Of a DNA stretch of 64,000 bases, positions 35,301-49,764 are shown one piece after another. The notes beneath the pieces are model-generated. The model saw nothing but the letters and a program-made list of their open reading frames with translations. It was not told where the DNA came from and ran no database searches. The translations under genes were made by a program, and so were the position numbers. The DNA lies in NCBI RefSeq assembly GCF_037975245.1, contig NC_092569.1:32571668-32635667 (forward strand). The letters run 5' to 3'. Source of the stretch: Apostichopus japonicus (lineage: Eukaryota; Echinodermata; Holothuroidea; Aspidochirotida; Stichopodidae). The number at the start of each line of letters is the position of its first letter. Position 1 is the first letter of the stretch.

Positions 35301-35680
35301 GCATAGGCGTAAATATGATTTGGGGGAGCAGTAACAATTTGCCTGAAAAATATAACCAAAATTTTTTGAGCGCTCTGCGCGCATTCCATCCGTTAATGTG
35401 CATATCATATAGGCATGCATCAGTTATTACATCACCTGCCAATAACATACAATCATTTTCTGTGTTATAACCCTTCCATATTGGTTATAATTATTGGGAA
35501 AGTTGTTACAATAATAATGATAAGAAAAATATAAGTTTAACCATTGAAAAACATATTGCAAATTATTTTTCTTTCAGTAGGTGCCCGACAAATTCTCAGC
35601 ATATTGCCCGAATTTTCACAAACATTTTTGGTTGGGGGGCTGCAGCCCCCCAGCCCCCCCCCCTCCTCCTACACCTATGC
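35301..35680. mobile_element. Short element with G/C-homopolymer ends (copy A)
   Basis: The left end GCATAGGCGTAAATATGATT is inverted relative to the right end (CTCCTACACCTATGC), and the right end has GGGGGGCTGCAGCCCCCCAG followed by a C run. CCTCC flanks both sides. Its architecture resembles the element at 55423-55773. Non-autonomous element; family unknown. Confidence 0.6.
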
Positions 35681-35689
35681 CTCCTAATC

Positions 35690-37735
35690 CAGTAGTATCT
35701 ACTTCATCAGTGATGTTTTACATGGCTCCATAAGAATGATTTCCTACATAGATACTGTACGTCCAACACAAATTAGTAAACCTTAGTACTGTACCAGTAT
35801 GTATAGCTCTTTAAGGTTCCCACCTCCCATTGTACTTCAAAGTTATTAATTCCTATTCACTGAGTTGTAGCAACAAACTGGGTCAGACAAGAGACACAAC
35901 CTTAACTACTTACAAAGACACCCATGGGACCACCTAGTACCCAACCAGCCCAGCAACACAGCATTTATATCTTCTGAACCACACAATGAAAAGATTAGAC
36001 AACAACAATGTGAACCTTCTTTTTATCCTTCTAATAATCCCAATATTGACCCCAGGATCTCCTCTATTTTACTTGGCAAAATAGAGAGTTTAAAAGTTTT
36101 ATGTAGATTGGCAAATATTTATACTGTACATCATTTTTTTTAACAATTCTGGTATATATCACACTCCACCCCCCCCCCCAACTCTCTGTGATATCATAAT
36201 GACTGTCATGTAAGATTGAATATGTTTGACAGGGAGGCCAGTTGAGTTGAAATCCATAAAATATAATTGTTCCTCCCAAATTCCAAGGCAATGAGAAACA
36301 GGTGGTACATATTGGACATACAAAGCATTTCTTTTTGTTTTACATCTTTCCTTCATTGTTTTATTTTTCTCTCTTTTTTTTTTTTGGCTGCAAAGTTTGT
36401 CGATGACAACAGGATGAGTTTTGAAATGGTGAATTCTGCGGTACTGTGCTTCCTGATATAACTACAGTACTAAAGCTGAACTCAAAGGGCATTGAAGATG
36501 GTGTAAACATATGTGATGATGGAATCCTTCCCACAGTAAACTATTTACCGATATTATCAGCCGGAAAAAACACCTGCTGGAGACATTCTTTCATTATATG
36601 TGATCCTACCTCACCTGGGAAAAAATATGAACGAATGTGATGATAAATGCCTGACTGCTCAACTATACAAATTTTTTACAGATATTGTACACGTATGAAG
36701 GGGAAAAACACAGCACATGGGGGTCAAAAGTTAAACATGAAAACCACATTAATAAACAGAGTGGCTTTTGATCCCTATGAAAAGAATTTAAAAACAAATT
36801 TTCATCTTTGAAATAGAAATAACATATCTTGATGAGTTGATAGATCTACAAAGTAGGAGGTAAAATACTCTCTCTTAAATTGTGTTTCTTTCAGCTGCCT
36901 ACAGACCCTGCTGAATGTGCAGCAAAAATACTGTTGATTGTACTTTAGGCAACCTTGCTCCAGTTTCTTTGGAAGGCATACCTTATTGAACTTGGGCACT
37001 TGGCAAACCTCAGTTTTTTTCCAGTGAGCACTCCAAGCCTGTACACAAAGGAACTCAGGTCTATCAGTCTTAAAACTGTTTAACTAAATTAAATGGATTT
37101 CTCTAGGTTGTCTGCATATCATACATTTACAGTATGTTATATATTCAGATCTGGAGGGCTGGGGGTGGGGGAATGCCCCCCACACCCCCACCCAATGGTT
37201 TTCATAGCAATGAATTCTCCAGAGACTTGATGCCACTGTACACCCTCTCCATCTCAAACCTGTGTCAGTTTTTCGATCTATTACATATTCACAAATCCGT
37301 CCTGTAGAAATCTTTTGCAAGAGATTAATATGTAGGAAAGAGTGGAACCAGTGACTTTAAATGATAATTCCTATTGTCTTTACTCTACCTACAAACCTGT
37401 GATGTCAAGCCTATCGAAGTGATATGGTACCTGCAAGGGTAGAGCAATTAACCACTTAATTTCAAGGGGTATGCTACCGTAATTACACTATAAAGCAGTA
37501 GGCCTATCAATGACAAATTCATTTTTGTTCACATATTAGTCGAATGACACTACAGCGGATGGCCCTGGTTAACCTGCTCGTTAACCTGTAGACATGTGTG
37601 TCTGGCAATAGATACTTCTTCCTGTTAAACAGATCAAGCACCAGTAACTGTCTTGAGAATTGTGCTTCATCATGAAACAAGGATTTGTCATTCAACAAGT
37701 ATGAACCAACATATGGAATTGGACTGGTCATGTAA
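35690..37735. other. Gene-poor interval
   Basis: No exon, RNA gene or structured repeat supported. C-rich tracts occur near 36169 and 37175. Confidence 0.5.
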
Positions 37736-37739
37736 AGCT

Positions 37740-38232
37740 TGTATGCAAAGAATAACCTACATGTATGTAAACGGAGAATAGCCTGCCCTACATGTATGTA
37801 GGCCTACTTTACAGTATATATATGTAAACAGAGAATAGCCTGCATGTATACTGTACAGTATGTAAACAGAGAATAGCCTACATGTATGTAAACAGAGAAT
37901 AGCCTATATGTAGGTAAACAGAGAATAGCCTATATGTATGTAAACAGAGAATAGCCTACATGTATGTAAACAGAGAATAGGCTACATGTTTGTAAACAGA
38001 GAATAGCCTACATGTACATGTAAACAGAGAATAGCCTAAATGTATGTAAACAGAGAATAGCCTGCATGTATGTAAACGAGAATAGCCTACATGTTTGTAA
38101 ACAGAGAATAGCCTACATGTACATGTAAACAGAGAATAGGCTACATGTATGTAAACAGAGAATAGCCTACATGTATGTAAACAGAGAATAGGCTTCATGT
38201 ATGTACTGTACAATATGTATGTAAACAGAATG
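37740..38232. repeat. ~26-bp minisatellite, ~17 copies
   Basis: Units ATGTATGTAAACAGAGAATA plus GCCTAC, with GGCTAC, TTTGTAAA and ACATGTAAA variants and TACTGTACAGTATG insertions at each end. The minus-strand HVAYSLFTY-type frame is an artefact. Confidence 0.95.
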
Positions 38233-39364
38233 TAGTCAGTACACTATCAATGTAACTTATTAAGTTGCATCTGAGCTTGTTTCCAAGTTTGCCATGCAGC
38301 TGAAAGAAATTCCCAAAGTACAAAAGAAATCATGAGCTAGATAAACTTTCTGACTATTGATGCGTAAGGTACAGTGTTCGGATGCCCTTTTAGAACCAAA
38401 TGGTCGATAGGTAATTATCCCTCTCAAACATGAACAGATATTAACCAACCATGCTATGCCGTACAGCTGCTATGGATAAATTACTAGTTATTTTCATGCA
38501 ATCAAACCTGGTTAAATTTCGTTATTGTTTACTTTCTCTATCATTCCTGACTTCTAACCCTCCATTGTTAATTAAGATGATAATTGTGATGCAGATGTAC
38601 TGTACAGTAGTAGTAGTTATTAATTTCAAAGCTCTACAGTAGGCCTATCTATGTATGACACTGAATATATCTAACTGTGTATGCACTCTGTGGGCACCAG
38701 CATCCAACATGACAAAAGAAATTAAAGAACAACACATCTCGTTTCCCATGTGAAACAATAAACAATCTACTGGTACAAAAATAGCATTTCATATTCTGAT
38801 GAGAGGCATTTTAAGTCCGCTTTGGTAATTCCATTTAACTAATGCACTACACAATGTACATTACATAGATCTATATAGTAGCTCAATTTCTTCAGAATTA
38901 TTATTTTATTTTTTTCTCTGTTTAGCATCAAAGGGTAGGGAACCATTAGGACTCACAAGAACTATAAACTTGAATGGAATACAATTTGATCATCTTCTGA
39001 ACCTTACGTTACTCATTTAACTCGGAAATTTAAGGAAAATTAGATCTGGAAATTTTATAGAATGGCAAATTGGAATCAAATTTCTAAGAAGGATGCAAAT
39101 TGAAGCTTTTGGATTTACTTTCAATGCTATAAAAGACATTAATTTTAGCAAGTGCTAGCTCTCAGTCAGTAAACATAAGGCAATGATAAACAGAATGGGC
39201 AGACTGGGCTTTATGTATAAAACCAAACTGATCACTCTAACTCATTACAGCCGAGAAAATTAAGATACAAACAAGCACATGTATACTAAAAATCTCCAAA
39301 TCAAATTTTAGTGATTTGACACAATCGTTCTAATTTGATTGGTCCATGTTGTTTACCTGAGGCT

Positions 39365-41967
39365 GATACATCATACTTGTGACCTACAGTATCATTATGG
39401 TAGTACTGTAGGGACCAGACAGATAACTGTGTGATACTTGTAACCTACACTAACAGTATCATTACGGTAGTACCGTAGGGACCAGACAGATCAGGTGATA
39501 CTTGTAACCTACACTAACAGTATCATTATGGTAGTACTGTAGGGACCAGACAGATAACTGTGTGATACTTGTAACCTACACTAACAGTATCATTACGGTA
39601 GTACCGTAGGGACCAGACAGATAACTGTGTGATACTTGTAACCTACACTAACAGTATCATTACGGTAGTACTGTAGGGACCAGACAGATAACTGTGTGAT
39701 ACTTGTAACCTACACCATAACGGTAGTACTTTAGGGACCAGACAGATCAGGTGATACTTGTAACCTACACTAACAGTATCATTACAGTAGTATATACTGT
39801 AGGGACCAGACAGATCACATGATAATTGTAACCTACACTAACAGTATCATTAAGGTACTGTAGTACTGTAGGGACTAGGGACCAGACAGATCACATACTT
39901 GTAACCTACCATAACAGTATTATTAGTACTGTAGCGACCAGACAGATCACATACTTGTAACCTATCATAACAGTATTATTAGTACTGTAGGGACCAGACA
40001 GATCACATACTTGTAACCTACCATAACAGTATTATTAGTACTGTAGGGACCAGACAGATCACATACTTGTAACCTATCATAACAGTATTATTAGTACTGT
40101 AGGGACCAGACAGATCACATACTTGTAACCTACCATGTAACAGTATTATTAGTACTGTAGGGACTAGACAGATCATATACTTGTAACCTACCATAACAGT
40201 ATTATTAGTACTGTAGGGACCAGACAGATCACATGTACAAGTTTGTAACCTACCATAACAGTATTATTACTACTGTAGGGACCAGACAGATCACATACTT
40301 GTAACCTACACTAACAGTATTATTAGTACTGTAGGGACCAGACAGATCACATACTTGTAACCTACACTAACAGTATTATTAGTACTGTAGGGACCAGACA
40401 GATCACATACTTGTAACCTACCATAACAGTATTATTAGTACTGTAGGGACCAGACAGATCACATACTTGTAACCTACCATAACAGTATTATTAGTACTGT
40501 AGGGACCAGACAGATCACATACTTGTAACCTACCATAACAGTATTATTAGTACTGTAGGGACCAGACAGATCACATACTTGTAACCTACCATAACAGTAT
40601 TATTAGTACTGTATGGACCAGACAGATCACATACTTGTAACCTACCATAACAGTATTATTAGTACTGTAGGGACCAGACAGATCACATGTACTTGTAACC
40701 TACCATAACAGTATTATTAGTACTGTAGGGACCAGACAGATCACATACTTGTAACCTACCATAAGAGTATTATTAGTACTGTATGGACCAGACAGATCAC
40801 ATACTTGTAACCTACCATAACAGTATTATTAGTACTGTAGGGACCAGACAGATCACATACTTGTAACCTACCATTATTAGTACTGTAGGGACCAGACAGA
40901 TCACATACTTGTAACCTACCATAACAGTATTATTAGTACTGTAGGGACCAGACAGATCACATACTTGTAACCTACCATAACAGTATTATTAGTACTGTAG
41001 GGACCAGACAGATCACATACTTGTAACCTACCATAACAGTATTATTAGTACTGTAGGGACCAGACAGATCACATACTTGTAACCTACCATAACAGTATTA
41101 TTAGTACTGTAGGGACCAGACAGATCACATACTTGTAACTATCATAACAGTATTATTAGTACTGTAGGGACCAGACAGATCACATACTTGTAACCTACCA
41201 TAACAGTATTATTAGTACTGTAGGGACCAGACAGATCACATACTTGTAACCTACCATAACAGTATTATTAGTACTGTAGGGACCAGACAGATCACATACT
41301 TGTAACCTACCATAACAGTATTATTAGTACTGTAGGGACCAGACAGATCACATACTTGTAACCTACCATAACAGTATTATTAGTACTGTAGGGACCAGAC
41401 AGATCACATACTTGTAACCTACCATAACAGTATTATTAGTACTGTAGGGACCAGACAGATCACATACTTGTAACCTACACTAACAGTATTATTAGTACTG
41501 TAGGGACCAGACAGATCACATACTTGTAACCTACCATAACAGTATTATTAGTACTGTAGGGACCAGACAGATCACATACTTGTAACCTACCATAACAGTA
41601 TTATTAGTACTGTAGGGACCAGACAGATCACATACTTGTAACCTACACTAACAGTATTATTAGTACTGTAGGGACCAGACAGATCACATACTTGTAACCT
41701 ACCATAACAGTATTATTAGTACTGTAGGGACCAGACAGATCACATACTTGTAACCTACCATAACAGTATTATTAGTACTGTAGGGACCAGACAGATCACA
41801 TACTTGTAACCTACACTAACAGTATTATTAGTACTGTAGGGACCAGACAGATCACATACTTGTAACCTACCATAACAGTATTATTAGTACTGTAGGGACC
41901 AGACAGATCACATACTTGTAACCTACCATAACAGTATTATTAGTACTGTAGGGACCAGACAGATCAC
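39365..41967. repeat. 2.6-kb minisatellite, 56- and 67-bp units, ~45 copies
   Basis: The left part (39365-39890) has ~67-bp units with AGACAGATAACTGTGTGATA. The rest has a 56-bp unit, CAGTATTATTAGTACTGTAG / GGACCAGACAGATCACATAC / TTGTAACCTACCATAA, about 37 copies and nearly identical. At the right end CTACACTAAC and CTACCATAAC variants alternate in a 1:2 pattern, giving a 168-bp higher-order repeat. No open frame or gene lies within. Confidence 0.97.
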
Positions 41968-42832
41968 ATGAAGTTCTGTCATTTTTGCATCCCTGTGTGT
42001 ATGGCAGGGACGGATTGGGTGCACATCAGAGGCTGTGATGGAGCCACAAGGTGCTAACTGTTTGTCCGAGACACCATATTTAATGCACAGTCAGTAATGT
42101 TTCCATCCCACAGTGCCTGACCTGCTTCACCATACAGTACATGCATACACATAGAACAGTGTCTTGTCAGTGGCCAGCAGTGATGGCGTCTAAAGCTATA
42201 TACACTGGTCAGTTCTGTATTAACTATAACCATACAGTACACATACAATGCAGTTGATTTAATATTAATTAATATTGAAATGAAAGTTTCTTGCTACTGC
42301 ATGTACAGTATGTGGCAGGACTCGTAGTATTTACACAGTTCTAATACAAATAATGCAGGTAAAACTCTAGAATTGCTTTGTATGATGAATTTAGTGTGCT
42401 ATGTCAGTATTTTAATCATGAAGTGTTACTGTATATGCATGTGCAAATAATACATGCAGCTTAGTATATTATTTTGTAATGAAACAAGCTATAGACCACC
42501 ATCTCACATACATCTACTGTAAAGTACAATACTGTACCTTATAACATGCTTATAACTAGCATACAGATGACCTTGCAGTACAGTCAAATGAGAGATTTAT
42601 TAATTGTCAACTGGACACTACATTTCAGAGGATACTGGATAGAGGTCTGCTGTTGCCAGGCAATAAGGTTTAGCATCACTTTCAAGGAAACTTAAAACAT
42701 CCTCATATATACAGTAGTTTGATCTCTAGAGTAAGGCAAATATGTCACCAAAACAGAACTAATATTGTTTGATACAGGTGACGAACGCCTACAGTAGAAT
42801 TAGACCTTCCTTCCCGATTTCGCACCTCTGCT

Positions 42833-42892
42833 TAGGGTGTCCGCATATAAAGCGGGAGGCCCGGGTTCAGATCCATGTGGAAGCTGAAATGT
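42833..42892 (+). mobile_element. tRNA-like SINE fragment
   Basis: TTAGGGTGTCCGCATATAAA leads into GCGGGAGGCCCGGGTTCAGATCC, which looks like a tRNA anticodon-to-TPsiC half with a pol III B box (GGTTCAGATCC against GGTTCGANTCC). The 5' half and acceptor stem do not fold, so it is not a functional tRNA. Confidence 0.45.
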
Positions 42893-44680
42893 TTTTGTTC
42901 ATGATTTTCCAACTCACTACATATACACACATACAGTACACCATACTGAATGTCACTGCACATGCTAACATGTAGCCTTGATTTTAAACCGAATGTTACA
43001 GAGAAATGTTCTATGTTGATGAGTCATTCATTGGGAGACCCCCATTGTGTCATAAGATTCTCTAGAAATTAACCATATTATTCGTCAGAACTGAAAACCG
43101 ACCAATACATAACCACTAAACATTATGTTATTTTCGTCTAATATTCTTGGTTAGAGGTACAGCTGTATGTGAGATAAATAGTATATATACCATATTATTG
43201 TAGGTCCAGTGCATTCCAAAGTCTTGACTCATGGACGCTTTCATCAGAATACAATGAATCAGAAGGAAGAAAACACCTCTATGCTTGGTTAGGCATAGGA
43301 GGGGGTACAGTAATTATCCAATGTTATACATCCAGCTTATATGCTAAAACAGTATGTGTCTGATAAGGTTATTGTATGACTTATGCTGTTAACAGGAAAA
43401 CAATTACATCTCAGTAGTGAGTAAAGACCATGGCAAAGAATGTTTTCATGGGCTCAGCAGAATCCGAGCTACTTTCAAATATTTAATGTTCTATTCATGA
43501 CAGCAGGCAATTCAATTTAAGCAAATAATGTAGATTATGGAAGAAGGGAAAAGTAAAGGTCATGAATGCACTGGCTGGGATATAATCATACAGTAACATT
43601 AATACATGTATGAAAGACCATGGAAATATATAGATATCAACCTAATAATTCACATTTGGTGAAAGATAATTTGTACACTCCATCAAAATTCGGCAGAATT
43701 TTTTTATACTGTACGTAATTTATTCCAGGCTTCAGCTCTAGCAATTTGCTAAAGATAGATCTTTGCAACCTACTGTAGAGCTGTAATTATTGTAACTAGT
43801 GTGTGTGCCATATCAGAAGTACTTTCTTACTAAACAATACATACATGACTAGACAATAGTAGACATTAAAACTTTTAGTTTCATATAGTCTCTGTACATT
43901 TGCAGTTTCAGAGACTAGCTGTGTAGGCAACTTATTCTGAGCCTGTCACGGCGCTTAAAAGCGCCCTCACTTTGTAGGTACCTACATGACTATCTTCCCA
44001 CATGGTGTGTTGTCCGCCCAAAAAAATAACACCATGAACACAGAAAAGTTCTTCCTAATACTGCAAGCAATCAACGCGCACTACAATACTGCGAATTTGC
44101 AGGCAAATGCAGTTCTAGTTAACGGTACTGTATCATGCCAACAGATCTTGAAATGCCAGGTAAGATAGTAAGATTAACGGAAATAAATAATTGTGCAGTA
44201 CAGACTCGTTTCAAATATTCTGGATTTAATTTCACCGAAGTGGCAAACCAGAATATTATTAGACTGAACAGTGCAAATTTGTGAGGAAATTTGTCTGCTT
44301 GTCCCTCTGACAACCAGGTCTTATCATTAAAATGGTTGTCGGAACAGACAAAATTGTTGCAAACTAAAAAGGATGACCAATATGTAGGAAAAATGTGTAG
44401 GTTTTGTGAATAGAACACCAGCTCTGGGCCAGTAAAACTCTCATTCCAATGGACCATACATGTACAGAAGGCCAATGACTATTTCAGTTTCATTTCAGTA
44501 TCTACAAAATGAGAGAGGATGCTACCAGTTTATCATTTCACCTATCTGGTGGTACTTACAGTACAGTACTATGTAATTACATCGCAATCTGAATCTGATG
44601 TAAACGACTAGTTATGCAGATGCCAGACAACGCTAGTTTTGATTGTTCGAATGTCAGTGACTTTTGTAGTCTTAGATGAC

Positions 44681-44700
44681 CGTACTGTACAGTACTGTAC
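44681..44700. repeat. GTAC/TACTGTACAG palindrome
   Basis: TACTGTACAGTACTGTAC is an alternating self-complementary stretch, the densest instance of a word frequent across the right half of the window. Confidence 0.6.
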
Positions 44701-47287
44701 AACCAGTGTTTAACATTTCCATGGATATTAATAGTAAAGGCTTTATGAGGAGCATTCCATTGACTAATAATACAGATCCAACAAAAAGAATGTTTGCAAC
44801 ATTTGAGAGGCAACTTATTGTAAAAAATCTGTAAAATATCTGTAGCATCACAGTATGTGCAGTTTACATAATTACTACAGAAAAACTCTATACATCATTC
44901 ACTCATAATCCAGTATGATGCAGGACCACCCATTAATGTCATAATATAATTTGAACAGGAAAGAGTGATTTTTCTAACCTGTAAGGTTAACTTGGACACC
45001 AGGGATCCAGAGGGTTTGAAACAAAAGTTATCAGCCATAATTTCCTATCATGACAAATCATTCCTGTTTTCCTCAGGAACAGTCAATGTCAACATTAATA
45101 CTTTTGAGATTTGGAAAAGATTTTGCTATAATTCTGTCAATTAAGTTGTAAATTATTTTTCCTAGATATTTATTTCCAGTGACTGTTATTTAATTTGTTA
45201 CTATGGCAACCTCAACATGTTACAAAACAATCAAACCATGCATGTTGTATTTGTGGTGGATAACCTTGCTAACAGTGTTTTATGTTGCATGGATCAATGG
45301 AGTTCCCTAGATATATCCAAGCTTTCTAAATTACAGTCCTGGACCATCAATGGGTCACCAAGCTATTAAAGTGTGTTGGAACCCAGGTAAATATTGTTTC
45401 TAACAGGAGGAATCTGAAGATAAAACTTCTTTCTTGGCACAGAGTGATTTGTTGTTCCAGTTTTGAAATGTGTCCCTGCTCATCTTTACTTCAACTTTAG
45501 TCAGTCTGTAATAATGTTTTCCATCCAAACCAGTTAATGTGGGGTATTGAAATAACAATTAATCACAGTGGGTGATCACATGTTTATGGGTTGAGGTTAG
45601 TCTAGGGAAATCATTCCTCCTCAAGGGAAAAGTCTGGGAAAAAGGAATCTAGATATCATGAGTAGAATATATATACTGGTGACTTGTTCAGTACAGTATT
45701 GAACTTCATAAGACACTGACCTATTGTACTGTATCTGTCTGCTAGTGACTGTAGTTGGCCACACAAGTTCAAATTACACAAATGCATCCTCCATGAGGAC
45801 ATAAATGCTACACAGTCCAATGTACGATCGAGGTAGACATGGACAGTAGATTCTATCCAGGAATGAATGATACATCTTCCAAGAGGACATAAATGCTACA
45901 CATCCCAATGTACGATCAAGGTGGACATGGACAGTAGATAATTAATGAAAGATGACGGGTGGACAATAAAGAGGATGTATGCTACACAAAGCTGAAAATT
46001 TTACAAAGGCTGGGATCATCTATAGACATAATTCATGCTACATATATGTACATAGGCTTAAGAACATTTCATGTTCTTACCAATCACTTCGTACAACCGA
46101 AGATAAATTTCAACAATAAAGAACTTTAAGTCTGAACAGAGCGAAATTTCTGATGTACAGGCACTGTATTGTCGAAAAGACCATTTTGCAGGGTGAATCA
46201 AAATCCTCAAATTATTTTACCATCTGTTAAACACAAACATTAACTTATATGACAACTCTAGACAAGTCTAGACAAACATCTATCCCATCTGTTCAAATAA
46301 TACTTTGATATAGGATGTCACATTATAACTTCTTTTGTTAAGAGAGCACTGTATGATCAATGTATTAAATGGGACGTAAACCCCACCCATCATCATATAT
46401 GACAGAAATCTTTGTGAAGCACAACCCCTACCATCCCTCCCACCCTCAACCCCCCCCCCTCCAACCCCACCCCCACCCCAAGCCAGCTAAGAAAAGTCTT
46501 GTTCTATTTGAGAGATATATCCTAGTTAAAATCTTGTGTCTGTGAGCTGTCATGTTGTACTTTTATGTGATGTCATACTATAGTGCCGCTAGGACCAGAA
46601 CAGTCTTCTACTTTAGCTTGGTTTTTCATATTTTCAAGGTGGAATATTAACAGTTTTGAACCTGAAATCATTAAATCAGTACAGGATTTCTTCTGCATCG
46701 ATATGGGATTAGAATTTCAAATAGTCATAGATGTAACAGACTGATCATGACAAGATGAACGTTTTTGATGAAGACACATCAATATTATGTTTTGTCTATC
46801 AACATTTTTTTTTAAATGGTAATATAAATGGTAAATTTAATTACTGATAGGTTTGGTTAAAACTGTTGAAAATTGGTGAAGTCCTGTGAATTGTAATCAA
46901 GTTAGAGGGTCTCACATTTCAAATCTGCAATCCTACTGTAGCAGAAACTTCTTTAGAGACAGACTAAAAATGAAAAATAATCTGACAGAACATAGATAAA
47001 TAGACGGATGGACAGACAGTAGACAATTCAGACAATTTAACTAAAATAGTCAACAACAATAGCACAGAATTAGAAGTTTAAAACAATGGACAGAGAGTAA
47101 AAAGTACTGTAAATAGGTGAAAAGGAGTTGCTGGAGAAGTGTTTCTGACAGACTTAAAACTGGCAAAACTTACAGTAGTAGTCCTATATTCCACCTGCAA
47201 TCAATAGTTTTGAAGTCACGGCCTGGACATTTCTGCATTTTTAGACAAATCTGCATTTTTAATGATCCAATTTATGGGACAATTCCA

Positions 47288-47556
47288 AGTGAACTTATTA
47301 GTTTCAAGCCTTTCAATCTGTCATACTTTAAGCATCAAACTGGTTAGATACAGTATGCAATACCACAAGGGGACTGAAACTTGTCCTCAATGTCAATACA
47401 CACATCCTCACAGGATGTCAAGTGAACTTATTAGTTTCAAGCCTTTCAATCTGTCATACTTTAAGCATCAAACTGGTTTGATATACTGTATGCAATGCCA
47501 CAAGAGGACTGAAACTTGTCCTCATTGTCATTACACACGTCCTCGCAGGATGTCAA
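47288..47556. repeat. 133-bp tandem duplication
   Basis: AAGTGAACTTATTAGTTTCA begins two ~133-bp copies (about 47288 and 47421), each ending CAGGATGTCAA. The plus frame across both is coincidental and has no recognised domain. Confidence 0.85.
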
Positions 47557-49764
47557 CTGATTTGATACTTCAAATAACTCCAAAAAGTACTCCACCATGA
47601 ACAGTAAATGACTGAGTAACAATTTCAAGTTGTGACATGTTTCATGTCAATGCATACAGTAGAAAATTTGTATACATGTATTATGGGACAGTGCTGCAGT
47701 TTGCTGATATTGTTTATTTTTTTATTCTGATAGCAAAAAGAATGAATTGGGATAGTTGAAAAATATATGGGCATGTTCTTTATGATCTTCAGATTGGGCA
47801 GAGAGTCACACACCACACAAGACAACTGATGAACAGGAAATTATTTGGGAATTCAATACCTTGGAATGATTATTTTCTCACAAAACTGGCAAGAATCCTA
47901 ACTTTGGTTCAATGCATGATTGCTAACATAATGTTTCCCATGACATTTAAATAATGAACAGCTGGTAATAAAATGTTATGAAAGACCAATATTTTTGCAA
48001 AATGTGCCAAACGAAGAATTCGGGGTACCTCAATATTCCTTCCTTAGAAGTTGAGGTGTTTTCTGGCGCCAATGTTCTAGAGTCAACAACTATACATTTA
48101 GCAGAGTGGAACATTCACTGTACATGTAAAAGTACTGACTGTTTCTGACTTTAATGTAATGTCTACATGAAGCCTAACATTTTATCACAGGTTTCCCAAT
48201 GATAGATTAGTTCAACTCAATTCAAATTAGTTCTCATATTATGGTACGCAAAGCAAGCATAACACACATTACGACACAAAAATAACATGTAATATGAAGG
48301 ACACTAAACAACAGATATACAGTAGTACTGTAGTTATTAACAAGGATAGTGACCACAATGAGGGAAAAAAATACAAAATGCTTCAATTTCAATGAAAGAC
48401 AACATAACAGACAAGAAGAAACATTACCAAAGATAACTGAGAAACTATGAAAAGAACAGCAAAGGAGAAATAATAAAGAACACGAGGAAGAATTAAAGGA
48501 AACATGAAAGAACAATTAAAATATGATGGTTAATTTACTAAATAAACATGCAAATGAAAGGCCTGAAGTAACTATTAAATTTCCTCCACAGTCAGAAAAT
48601 ACCTTTGTGAAAACAAGTACTGTTTGCTGAGTGAACCAACTTGTCCATGCTGTTTTTTTGAGACCTAACCTTTAGGCCGACGTTTTCAGAAAAATTACCA
48701 AGTCCAAGGAGCTTCTGTTCTGGAGTGGAGGTGCAATCACACCTATGTTGAACCTTAGGCTATGTTGATTATTTAATGCTAAGGCTCTAACATATTTACA
48801 ATCTTATTAAACTGTATCATGAAAATTCATTTTGCCATTCCCATCCAATTTATAGTCTAACATTACAAACTAACTCCTTCAGACTTACTGTACCTGAGGT
48901 TCTCTAGATAAGTATGTTGCTTCTGTTAATTTGTGACAGGTCGAAACAGATTTATTGTAATTTGTAAATGTCAGGATACTATCATTTCAAATCAGGATGA
49001 TTGGACAAGTTCACTAAATGGTATCACTTAAGTAAGACTTACACGAAGTCTAGCTTTACTTAAGTGCTTTAACTTTAAGTTGTCTCATTGGCTGTCTAGG
49101 CCAGAGTAAAGCCTTCGGCTGGGCATAATATTAGGCCTTAGACTAACTGTTTGTTCCTAGGCCTAGCCTAGGTCTTTCGGGATTTGCCTAATCAAATTAA
49201 TGAAGTCCTATAAATATCTCTCACCTGTATGACTGCATCTAGGCGAATTTTCGTGCTGGTGTTATTCCCTCCAAAGTTGAAGATCCGTTGAATTATTTTT
49301 TTCGAAAAAGGTAAAACTTTGATCGTCTTTGTCGTGTTCAACTTTGTGTGATTAAGGCCTAGTAAGTGTTGGCTAGGTCTGGTTAATAATACTCCATTTA
49401 TGCGAAAACATGACTCATGCTCTCAGCTCTAGTCTTAGTGATGACAATTGTACATGTACACACAGTAAATATATCTAAAATAACCAGAAACCGTTCCTAT
49501 CACTGTGTACGTTGAATGCTTCATCATCAGCTGTTATTGACATGTGGCGCTGTAACGGAAATATTTCATGGTGCAATTTGCAAAGCAGGTTGAAGCTCTA
49601 GCCGTATGTAAAATATAGAGGGGGCATGATGTTTCTAGTCGTGTCCATAGAAATTGAACTACTTCGATTTGTATGGTCGTGCCTATCATTAGCCGAGAAA
49701 AATCGCGCGTCACTACTAGGTTGGAAGGAGGGGTCGTATGGCAATCCGTTTTAGTTTTTATTCT

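Larger units (their letters stand above)
41970..49740. other. Gene-poor interval
   Basis: AT-rich sequence with many TACTGTA and TACAGTA words and no supported exon. It includes a ~90-bp duplication (AGGACATAAATGCTACACA at ~45798 and ~45883), a 133-bp tandem duplication near 47288-47556 and a C tract near 46448. Confidence 0.5.

Noticed and set aside
37956-38213. Minus frame of HVAYSLFTY repeats
   Set aside because: Artefact of the 26-bp repeat array.
39365-41967. CRISPR-like regular repeats
   Set aside because: There are no unique spacers: whole units are tandemly identical in eukaryotic DNA, so it is a minisatellite.
42833-42892. Functional tRNA gene
   Set aside because: Only a B-box-like half is present; the acceptor and D arms cannot be formed.
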